From Oscillospiraceae bacterium (GTDB lineage Bacteria; Bacillota; Clostridia; Oscillospirales; Ruminococcaceae): a stretch of 64,000 bases of DNA. The DNA lies in assembly GCA_017461565.1 (NCBI GenBank), contig JAFTXQ010000011.1:124001-188000 (forward strand), read 5' to 3'. The position numbers and the translations under genes are program-made. Below are positions 36,953-44,530 of the stretch, piece by piece; within the stretch, counting starts at the first letter, position 1, and the number at the start of each line of letters is the position of its first letter. The notes beneath the pieces were generated by a model that saw only the letters and a program-made list of their open reading frames with translations, was not told where the DNA came from and made no database searches.

Positions 36953-38131
36953 TCAGGCTTTTTCTGTTTTATCAGGCAGCTTATTTTCTTCGGCAGGTTT
37001 TCCGACCTTGTCGATGATGACCGAAACAAGTATACCGCATATCAATGCCACAAAGCCGTATCCGGTCTCGAGATTGAATCCGAAGCCGACAGGCAATATC
37101 GCATACACCGAGCCTATTACAAGTCCCATGATAGCACTGTACATCATAAGGCCGTGCTTTTTAATAAGCGTGGACACTAGCCTTGCTCCAAGCACAACGC
37201 CCAGAAGCGCACCGATAGCGCATGGGATTATTATAAGGATATTAATATCCTTTATAGCTGCAATAACTGTCGAATAAACACCGAGCAGCATCATCACGAA
37301 GCTTCCCGATACGCCAGGGATGATCATCGCAACAGCTGCAACAAACAGTGCTCCCATCATAGTAAGGAAAAACAGCACATCCATAGAGTAGCTTAAATTG
37401 AGGGACATCTCCCCTGCCTCGCTGGGAAGCTCACCGTCATAGGTAAATGTATAGCTGCTGTCAGGCGGGATGACATCGCCATCAATACCTGTGAACATAT
37501 TGGCAGCCATATCGGGAAGCTTCACCCCGAATATACTCTTGATCTTATCGAAAGTGGAATGATCGTGGACAGCGTCTGCGCCTGTTACCTTTCCATCAAG
37601 AGCGATGTTTTCATCACCGAACTCGATAGACCATTCCTCTACCGTCCTTGTGCTGTCATTATGGATAGTCACAGAGGTGATACCGTTGTTGACGGCGGTT
37701 TCAAGGCTATACGGCGTGGAAGCTCCGTTTTCGGCTACCGCAAGACCTATAACCAGTGCAAGTCCTATTATAAAAGGAACTGCGCAAAGAGGCTTTATCT
37801 TTTCTGTTGCCGTTGCGGTACGGACGATAAGGGGCACACTGCCGAGGATCAGACCAATAAAGAACATATTCGTCTGAACACCGAAATTGCTGAACAACCA
37901 AGTGATAATGAAGGCAAATCCCAGAATACCAAAACCCGCACCCGCTGCAAAGCTTATAAGGAAACCAATATTATTGATGATCCTCTTGACGCCCGAAATA
38001 GCCTCGGTAAGCTTATCATATATTCCGAATACCACGAGCATCGTGCCACCGCTTACGCCGGGGATCACATTGGCTATTCCGAAAGCCAGTCCGCTGATAA
38101 AAAACCTGAAATAAAGTCCTATCTTACTCAT
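36953..38131 (-). CDS. DUF368 (PopT-like) undecaprenyl-phosphate transporter with inserted extracytoplasmic domain
   Basis: 392 residues versus about 280-320 for typical DUF368 proteins, which are now linked to recycling of undecaprenyl phosphate across the membrane. Both inverted-topology motifs are present: PGVSGGT at 24-30 and PGVSGS at 262-267. The extra length is a soluble domain at about 130-240 with ITSVTIHNDST, VEEWSIEFG and IPPDSSYTFTYDG, a CBM2/Ig-like beta-sandwich pattern. ATG 38131 follows GGGAGA. It starts 22 bases after the stop of the P-type ATPase-like gene, so the two are co-transcribed. Confidence 0.86.
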   Translation of the reverse strand: MSKIGLYFRFFISGLAFGIANVIPGVSGGTMLVVFGIYDKLTEAISGVKRIINNIGFLISFAAGAGFGILGFAFIITWLFSNFGVQTNMFFIGLILGSVPLIVRTATATEKIKPLCAVPFIIGLALVIGLAVAENGASTPYSLETAVNNGITSVTIHNDSTRTVEEWSIEFGDENIALDGKVTGADAVHDHSTFDKIKSIFGVKLPDMAANMFTGIDGDVIPPDSSYTFTYDGELPSEAGEMSLNLSYSMDVLFFLTMMGALFVAAVAMIIPGVSGSFVMMLLGVYSTVIAAIKDINILIIIPCAIGALLGVVLGARLVSTLIKKHGLMMYSAIMGLVIGSVYAILPVGFGFNLETGYGFVALICGILVSVIIDKVGKPAEENKLPDKTEKA

Positions 38132-38152
38132 ATTTTCTCCCAATCGCTTTGT

Positions 38153-40612
38153 TTATCTGAATTTTATAAGAGATCTTACGATCGCATAACCCACTGCAGG
38201 TATGATGCCCGTTATAATTGAAATAAACAGTGCAAGCATATCTATCGCCACAAGCCCGAACGCTGTATTTATCGCAGGGATATATGCAAGAATTATCGGA
38301 AGCGCCGCAAATAGCGCTGCACATATCATCTGCTGTCGGCTCGCACTGCGGATCGCTTTGAGCGGAGCCTCGTAAGAGAGACCCATTAGCGTGAACAGCG
38401 CATAGCTTATTCCCAGGGAAATAAAGGAGCTAGTCCTTGCGAACTCGGGGACAGCGCCCGTATACATGAACATATAGGAAGCCACCGAGACAGCGCCGCA
38501 GAGAAGTCCTATCATAAGCGAATGTCCCAAAAAGGAAAAGTTGATCTTTCTTGCTGCAACATAATCGGATCTTGGCATCTCACTGCCGATATCTCTTCTG
38601 TTGCTTACGTAAGCCAATGCCGCAAAAGGAAGCAGCACCATTGTCAGAAGTGCAAGCAGCGGCGGATTGAGCATAAGCAGCGTATCATCCACAAACAGAT
38701 TCATTATCGTGAGTACCAGCAATGCCGCATAGCCTGATAACAACGCCGCAACGCCTCTCTTGATATTGCGGTGTATCTGTCTTGCCGACGATATCAGTGC
38801 TGCAATAGAGGAAAGGTTATCGTCGTTCATGATGATATCCGCAGCCTCATACGCGCTTCCTGCGGTATGCTGTGCAATGGTTATTCCGACGTCCGCAAGC
38901 TCCAGTGCCTCGGCGTCAGTGGTGCGTGTACCCGTCATAGCCACTACCTCGCCCTGCTTTTTCATGCGGTCAAGGATATATAGCTTCTGCTCGGGAGTGA
39001 CTTTTGCATAGATATCAGCGTCAAAGGTGATATCAGCGCCGTACTTTACGGAATCCGATATCTGCTTGCCGGTAATGGTCTTTCCTTCAAGACCTATTGC
39101 CCTGGCGGTCGCTGCTGCAACATGAGGACTGTCCTCGGTGAGCATTACCACCTTTACGCCTGCCATTGCGCAGGTCTTGACAGCACCCACGACCGAATCC
39201 CTGAGCGGCGCCGCAAATGCTACAAAGCCCACAAAAGTATATGCAAAGCCTGCGGTCGAATCGCAATCACGCTCTATTGCGTCGGCACAGGCGACAGCCA
39301 TCACACGATAACCTGCAGCATAATACTCACGCTGCTTCTTCTGGATATTGAACAGCTGATCACCCTTGAATTTACACAGTGGAAGTATCTGCTCAGGTAC
39401 GCCCTTAATACAGTAAAGTCTTGATTCTCCGACCTCCCAGAGCGCTCCGCTCATGACGTTATTGCTTTCGGGGATCTTTTCTATAAACTTATTTTCGTTG
39501 TAGATATCCTTGATATTTTCATCAAAAAACGATGCCTTGACCAGCAGCGCACGCTCTGCCTCGTCTGTGGTGTTCTTGTCACAGGCAAGAACGCCGACCT
39601 TATACAGAAGCTCCTCGCTCTTGGTGAAGATGCTCTTCACCTCCAGATGGCTCTTTGAAATAGCGCCCTGCTTCTCAATGCACAGCACCGAGACTGAATT
39701 AAGGCGCTCCACATCAGCGAGCGATTTTACAACGGCGGAACGGGTTATCATATCAGTTGCGCCCTTGATGTAATAAAACCGCACTATCGCAGAAATCCCT
39801 GTAGGCACAAAGCACAGACCAACCGAAATACCACGTAGAGCCGCCTCGACAACATCATTTCCCGAGAGCGACCAGAACAGCAACGATACCAGCACAAGCG
39901 CCACTGCCACTGCGGAAGCGATCGGCACTATGCCCTGTATAGTGCGTTCCATACGGGTATAATAGGTGTGATTATCAGTCTTTTCGCCTATTTTCTGATA
40001 ATATTTTGTATCTACTCCTGCCGCACTTACCTTACATATAGCAATACCGCTCAGGATAGTGGTGCCGCTGTATACAAAGGACTGGCTCAGCTCCGTCTTG
40101 GAGATAGCACCAGGATACTTTGCAATCGGCTTATTGGAGCCTGTAAATATACTTTCATCAGCGACAAGATCACGAGCTTCCTGTATGTATGCGTCAGCCG
40201 GAACACGCTCGCCAGCCTGAACAACAAGGATATCCTCTGGGACGATGAATTCTTTTTCAATAAGCTCCAGCTTACCGCCACGGATTACACGGAATTTCAT
40301 CGCTGTTGTTGCCTTTATCTCAGCAAGCTTCTCATCGGACGCTGTGCCGAAATATATCTCCATGAACGCATAAGCCGCATCGATCAGCAGGATGAAAATG
40401 CCACCCAGCAGGTCAGCACCGAATAAGCTCAGCACGCCTGCTATAAACATCAGCAGAAAAGAGGGAGAAAGTATCACTCTCAACGGCGAAAAGCTCTCCG
40501 TTTTCTTTTCATTTCTGGTATATACATTGTAACCGTAAAGCTCGGTATTCTTTTCTATATCACTTTCGGTAAGACCGAAATAATCGCCTTTGAAATCAAA
40601 AAACTGTGCCAT
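38153..40612 (-). CDS. Catalytically degenerate P-type ATPase homologue
   Basis: 819 residues with the P2-ATPase layout: cation-transporter N domain, membrane helices, A domain, P/N domains, C-terminal helices. Key residues are replaced: TGES reads TGSN (157-160), PEGL reads PTGI (270-273), the phosphorylated DKTGTLT reads EKQGAIS (313-319), and TGDGVND reads TGTRTTD (560-566). The N-domain motif KGVPE survives. Loss of the aspartyl-phosphate site, the actuator Glu and the first hinge Asp predicts no ATP-driven transport. The reading frame is intact, so a regulatory or scaffold role is more likely than decay. Operon with DUF368. Confidence 0.88.
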   Translation of the reverse strand: MAQFFDFKGDYFGLTESDIEKNTELYGYNVYTRNEKKTESFSPLRVILSPSFLLMFIAGVLSLFGADLLGGIFILLIDAAYAFMEIYFGTASDEKLAEIKATTAMKFRVIRGGKLELIEKEFIVPEDILVVQAGERVPADAYIQEARDLVADESIFTGSNKPIAKYPGAISKTELSQSFVYSGTTILSGIAICKVSAAGVDTKYYQKIGEKTDNHTYYTRMERTIQGIVPIASAVAVALVLVSLLFWSLSGNDVVEAALRGISVGLCFVPTGISAIVRFYYIKGATDMITRSAVVKSLADVERLNSVSVLCIEKQGAISKSHLEVKSIFTKSEELLYKVGVLACDKNTTDEAERALLVKASFFDENIKDIYNENKFIEKIPESNNVMSGALWEVGESRLYCIKGVPEQILPLCKFKGDQLFNIQKKQREYYAAGYRVMAVACADAIERDCDSTAGFAYTFVGFVAFAAPLRDSVVGAVKTCAMAGVKVVMLTEDSPHVAAATARAIGLEGKTITGKQISDSVKYGADITFDADIYAKVTPEQKLYILDRMKKQGEVVAMTGTRTTDAEALELADVGITIAQHTAGSAYEAADIIMNDDNLSSIAALISSARQIHRNIKRGVAALLSGYAALLVLTIMNLFVDDTLLMLNPPLLALLTMVLLPFAALAYVSNRRDIGSEMPRSDYVAARKINFSFLGHSLMIGLLCGAVSVASYMFMYTGAVPEFARTSSFISLGISYALFTLMGLSYEAPLKAIRSASRQQMICAALFAALPIILAYIPAINTAFGLVAIDMLALFISIITGIIPAVGYAIVRSLIKFR

Positions 40613-40731
40613 TTAATGCTACCTTTCGCAATTGTCATATTTTAACAAACAGTACATACATTATATATAATATTGTCGCACATTTTGCCTGAAAAATCAA
40701 GTGGTTTTTAACATTATTTAAGAATTAACCG

Positions 40732-40767
40732 AAAAAACTACCGCCATTCCAGTCGGAACAGCGGTTC
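40732..40767 (-). terminator. Terminator of the GNAT gene
   Basis: Leftward strand ACCGCTGTTCC, 4-base loop, GGAATGGCGGT (with internal mismatches), followed by TTTTTT. Confidence 0.75.
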
Positions 40768-40771
40768 TTAT

Positions 40772-41254
40772 CTATATATTCATCAGATCACAGACCATTA
40801 TGTATTCTTCCTCGTTTTCGTCAACGACAACAAAACCTGCTTTCTTATACATTCTCACTGCGTAGTTTGCTTTCTGCACTGCAAGTGAGGCTTTCTCACA
40901 GCCTATGCTCTTCAATTCCCTGAGCATTGCTGCCATAAGTCTTGTGCCTATGCCGAGATTGCGGTACTCCTTATACAGTGATATTGCAAAGGACGGAACG
41001 CCGTCTGCAATATGCCCGTAATCCTTCATATCACGCACCCAAACTGCGCCGATGACCTTCCCGTCAGCCTCAGCAACAAAGCAGATATCGTATTTTTCCT
41101 TTCCGAAATTCCTGATGTATACCTGCAGATCAGGCTGATCGATTATCGATCGTGGCGGCGGAGCTACACCATCGGGAATAAAGATCGCCTCGTACAGGAA
41201 ATCATCCAGAAGCTTATATTCATCCTCACGGATCTTTCTGATATTATGTTCCAT
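40772..41254 (-). CDS. GNAT-family N-acetyltransferase
   Basis: 160 residues, cytoplasmic. The acetyl-CoA site is visible as SLYKEYRNLGIGTRLMAAML (Q/RxxGxG/A form, about 92-111), with a C-terminal SLAVQKANYAVRMYKKAGF segment typical of the fold. It should transfer acetyl from acetyl-CoA to an amine; the acceptor is unknown. ATG follows GGAGGTTCGG. Single gene with its own terminator. Confidence 0.9.
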   Translation of the reverse strand: MEHNIRKIREDEYKLLDDFLYEAIFIPDGVAPPPRSIIDQPDLQVYIRNFGKEKYDICFVAEADGKVIGAVWVRDMKDYGHIADGVPSFAISLYKEYRNLGIGTRLMAAMLRELKSIGCEKASLAVQKANYAVRMYKKAGFVVVDENEEEYIMVCDLMNI

Positions 41255-41312
41255 CCGAACCTCCTATACACCACATATTAACGGTACCATACTTCATCGG
41301 TGTATGATACTG

Positions 41313-41645
41313 CTATTCCTTTATGAATTTTCTGTCAGTTTCAGGAATACCTTTTTCATCAATTACATAACGTTCAACTTTCATACTCAGGCCATATTTT
41401 AAGCGCAGCTCAAGTATCCTGTTCATCATAGTCGATGCATGGTGCTGATCCAATGCCTCCTGATCCTGCCAGCAATCGATCAAAAGAACTGTCTCAGTAT
41501 CATTCATCGGCAAAAAATATTCATATTTTATATTTCCTTTTTCAGCACGGATCTCCTCAACTATTCCGCTGTTTGTCATTTCTTCAGCGAATTTTCTTGC
41601 ACTTCCGTTTTTACCGTAATAATAAATGTTTATTGCAATTGCCAT
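41313..41645 (-). CDS. Antibiotic biosynthesis monooxygenase (ABM)-like protein
   Basis: 110 residues, an ABM/dimeric alpha-beta barrel protein: N-terminal strand MAIAINIYYYGKNGSARKFA, the central VLLIDCWQDQEALDQHHAS typical of this fold, and a Met-rich ending. Family members include quinol monooxygenases and heme-degrading proteins. Start 41645 is supported by GAGGAG. It follows the reductase gene closely on the same strand (21 bases), so a two-gene operon is likely. Activity unassigned. Confidence 0.8.
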   Translation of the reverse strand: MAIAINIYYYGKNGSARKFAEEMTNSGIVEEIRAEKGNIKYEYFLPMNDTETVLLIDCWQDQEALDQHHASTMMNRILELRLKYGLSMKVERYVIDEKGIPETDRKFIKE

Positions 41646-41665
41646 TCTGACTCCTCTGTAATAAT

Positions 41666-42388
41666 TCACGCTCCGCAGTTGTTTTTCCTGTAATTCAGAA
41701 CTACGTTTCCATTTATACTATCAGCCCTGACAAGCCCAAACGCCGAAAATGTGCCATCCGTGAAAAGCGGCTTGTCATCCTTATCCGCAACAACGGGAGC
41801 GACTACAAGGCTCAGCTCGTCGATAGCATCCGCACGCTGAAATGCGCCATTTATAACACTTCCGCCCTCAAGCAGCAGCCTTTCACAGCCGATGACGCTT
41901 TTCAGCTTGAACAGCGCCTGCTGTACATCTATCTCTGTTTTTCCTGCGAATATATATGGTATCTTCATTGCTTCAAGATAACCGAGATATCGCTCGTCCG
42001 CCTGTTCTGTGAGGACCTCTATTATCTGTGCGCCGTCATATCCCGGATCACCGTCAGGGTCGATTATCTTATTTGACTTCCAACCTAGTCTTCCCTTAGG
42101 ATCAAAGGCAACAGCGTAAAATCCTGACATAGCGTCAGGTATAAAGTCCTTTTTTAAACCGTCATCGTAACATATAGGGTCATATTCCGAAAGATCGGGA
42201 TAATATCCACCTGTGAAGCTCCCCTCCATCGTGATGCGTCCGCAGATAAATCCATCTGACCTCAGCCTCCTGTTTATATCATAATAAAGCTCAGTCGCAC
42301 CTGCACATTCGGGACTGAACAGAAAATCTCCTGTAACCTTCCCGTCAACTGAAGTCACCATGTGACAAATTATGTATGGTCTGTTCAT
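41666..42388 (-). CDS. RibD/dihydrofolate-reductase-like protein
   Basis: 240 residues related to the RibD C-terminal reductase/DHFR fold. MNRPYIICHMVTSVDGKVTG at the N-terminus and CERLLLEGGSVINGAF near 185 are the NADPH-binding elements. No deaminase domain is attached, so this is not a full RibD and may reduce another pyrimidine or pterin-like substrate. ATG 42388 is used; GAGAGGG is 11 bases upstream. First gene of an operon with the ABM-like protein. Confidence 0.85.
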   Translation of the reverse strand: MNRPYIICHMVTSVDGKVTGDFLFSPECAGATELYYDINRRLRSDGFICGRITMEGSFTGGYYPDLSEYDPICYDDGLKKDFIPDAMSGFYAVAFDPKGRLGWKSNKIIDPDGDPGYDGAQIIEVLTEQADERYLGYLEAMKIPYIFAGKTEIDVQQALFKLKSVIGCERLLLEGGSVINGAFQRADAIDELSLVVAPVVADKDDKPLFTDGTFSAFGLVRADSINGNVVLNYRKNNCGA

Positions 42389-42517
42389 ATATCTCAAACC
42401 CTCTCTCCAATTCAATATTATACATTATACAATATATTAAACCAAAATGCAATGCCTTGAAAACTTTAGAAAGAACGTCGGTATCGATATTACACGAAAT
42501 ACGATGCATATCTCGTG

Positions 42518-42546
42518 TTGACATTTCACTTTACAGATGATAAAAT
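42518..42546 (+). promoter_or_regulatory. Promoter of the zinc-ribbon LRR kinase
   Basis: TTGACA (42518-42523), 17 bases, TAAAAT (42541-42546), 33 bases before the start codon. Confidence 0.75.
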
Positions 42547-42579
42547 AAGGTAATTGATATAATCGGTGGTGATCAGATC

Positions 42580-44397
42580 ATGGATAAAGCTTGTAGCAAC
42601 TGCTTTTCAGCAATAGATTTTAATGAAAATGTCTGCCCTTACTGCGGCTTTGACTGCTCGGAAGCAGAATATCATTCCTATGCTATCGCAGGAGGAACAC
42701 TGCTTAAGGAGCGTTACGTAATTGGCAGAGTGATCGGCACAGGTGGCTTTGGAATCACATATCTCGGCTATGATACGCAATGCGAAAAGGTCATAGCTAT
42801 AAAAGAATACTATCCGCATGGAGTTGCTGTGCGTTCCGACGACAACCTTACTCTGGAACCACTCGGCTCATGCAACACTGAATTCTTTCGCAAAGGTATA
42901 GAGCGGTTTCTCTGCGAGGGCAAATATATCGCAATGTTTGAAACGGCCTCAGAGATAATGGGCGTCTACGACGTATTTGAGCAAAACGGCACAGCATATT
43001 ATGTAATGGAATATTTTAACGGAATCACCTTAAAAGCCTACCTTGACAAATACGGCAGGATATCCGCTCAACAAGCAGTATTGATAGCGTATCATATTTC
43101 AGAGGCCTTCAGCGTTATACACAAGGGTGGTATCATACACCGTGATGTCTCGCCCGACAACATCATGCTGTGCAGAAACGGCAATGTAAAACTGATCGAT
43201 TTTGGTGCAGCCAGATCGTTTGCAGACGACGACAACGGACTTTCGGTATTGCTCAAGCAGGGCTTCACTCCACTGGAACAGTATCAGCGAAACGGAAAAC
43301 AAGGTGCATGGACTGACATTTATTCGCTTGGAGCTTCACTGTATTATGCGCTTACATTGTGTATGCCCGATGACCCTATGTCCCGTTTCGAAGATGACAG
43401 TGCATTTAAAGAGCAGCTCTCACAGTATCCCGATAAGCTCGTTCAACTTATCAGCCGTGCCTGTGAAGTACGTGCAAATGAGCGCTACCAGACAGCTGAG
43501 GAGCTTCAACAGGCACTTACAGAATGTGGTATAGTATCCTGCGGCTTTGAGGAAAAAAGATTACGTCGCAACAGGATATATCCTCCTCGTACCGAACTTA
43601 CCTATCTCAGAAAAAGCAAAGTACAGCAAGTAAGGATTGCGGGCGAAATGATGCCTATCGATCTGGTAGAGCTTGACCTCTCCGACAGGCAACTCACAAA
43701 TGCACAGATACAAAATCTCAGGCATCTAAAAAAGCTTGAAAAGCTTGACTTAAAAAACAATTTTATTACCGATCTTTCCTGCCTGAGCGGACTCACAGAG
43801 TTGAAAAACATCTGCTTTAACAACAACAATGTGCAGGATATTGAATTCGCAAGGGACATGATATCGCTTCAGCACATCTCAGGTGAAAACAGCGGAGTTA
43901 CTGATATTTCGCCTCTTAAAGGAAAAACAGAGCTTGTAAGCGTTTTCTTCGGCGATGCGGGAGTAACTGATATCTCACCGATAAAGGATTGCCAGAAGCT
44001 TGTTATGGTAGGATTCAACGAAGCTCAGATAGGTGACATTGAAGCGCTGCGCAACAAGCCTCTTCTGGAGATGGTATGCCTTTCGGGATGCGGACTACGG
44101 GACATCTCGCCTCTGGAAGGCTGCCCTAATCTTAACGAGGTGTTTGTAGGAAGGAACAAGCTTACTGATCTTTCCCCACTGAAAGGAAAAAAGCTTTCAA
44201 ATCTTTTCTTCGACAACAACATGATGTCGCAGGGCATCGATACTCTTGAGGGGATCTCAGCAAAGTGGACAGTCGCAGCCGAACACAATGGCTTTACCAT
44301 GGAGCAGGCGGTGCGTGTATCGGAAATAATCGGATATGGCACTTTGTATTTTGAACAGGCACTGGGTGGAATATGGAAGAACAATAAACAATCATAA
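42580..44397 (+). CDS. Soluble zinc-ribbon Ser/Thr kinase with C-terminal leucine-rich repeats
   Basis: 605 residues. A zinc ribbon (C5, C8, C19, C22) precedes a canonical kinase: GTGGFG (53-58), K75, HRDVSPDN (187-194) and DFG (207-209), with EQYQRNGKQGAWTDIYSLG as the activation-segment end. The LRR region covers about 340-560 (LxxLxxLxLxxNxI units). No transmembrane helix is evident, so the LRRs are cytoplasmic, unlike the kinase at 33554-35398. It is expected to be active. ATG follows GGTGGTGATC. Role likely in intracellular signalling; substrates unknown. Confidence 0.9.
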   Translation: MDKACSNCFSAIDFNENVCPYCGFDCSEAEYHSYAIAGGTLLKERYVIGRVIGTGGFGITYLGYDTQCEKVIAIKEYYPHGVAVRSDDNLTLEPLGSCNTEFFRKGIERFLCEGKYIAMFETASEIMGVYDVFEQNGTAYYVMEYFNGITLKAYLDKYGRISAQQAVLIAYHISEAFSVIHKGGIIHRDVSPDNIMLCRNGNVKLIDFGAARSFADDDNGLSVLLKQGFTPLEQYQRNGKQGAWTDIYSLGASLYYALTLCMPDDPMSRFEDDSAFKEQLSQYPDKLVQLISRACEVRANERYQTAEELQQALTECGIVSCGFEEKRLRRNRIYPPRTELTYLRKSKVQQVRIAGEMMPIDLVELDLSDRQLTNAQIQNLRHLKKLEKLDLKNNFITDLSCLSGLTELKNICFNNNNVQDIEFARDMISLQHISGENSGVTDISPLKGKTELVSVFFGDAGVTDISPIKDCQKLVMVGFNEAQIGDIEALRNKPLLEMVCLSGCGLRDISPLEGCPNLNEVFVGRNKLTDLSPLKGKKLSNLFFDNNMMSQGIDTLEGISAKWTVAAEHNGFTMEQAVRVSEIIGYGTLYFEQALGGIWKNNKQS

Positions 44398-44400
44398 AAA

Positions 44401-44431
44401 CTGCCCCTTTTCCGCAAACGGAGAGGGGCAG
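44401..44431. terminator. Bidirectional terminator hairpin
   Basis: CTGCCCCT (44401-44408) pairs with AGGGGCAG (44424-44431) with inner TCCG/CGGA, between the rightward kinase and the leftward giant protein gene. Confidence 0.65.
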
Positions 44432-44450
44432 CGCCTATTTATTGGTCTCC

Positions 44451-44486
44451 ACATAGGAAAGCGGCTCTCCGTGAATGGAGAGCCGC
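44451..44486. repeat. Hairpin repeat ACATAGGAAAGCGGCTCTCC, copy 1
   Basis: ACATAGGAAA followed by GCGGCTCTCC, GTGAAT loop, GGAGAGCCGC (10-bp perfect stem, 44461-44486). Related copies at 50329-50362 and 61060-61133. Terminator-like in its position at the 3' end of a gene. Confidence 0.7.
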
Positions 44487-44530
44487 CGTTCTGTATCAGA
44501 GCGGTCGCATCAGGTGCTCCAATAGTTTAT

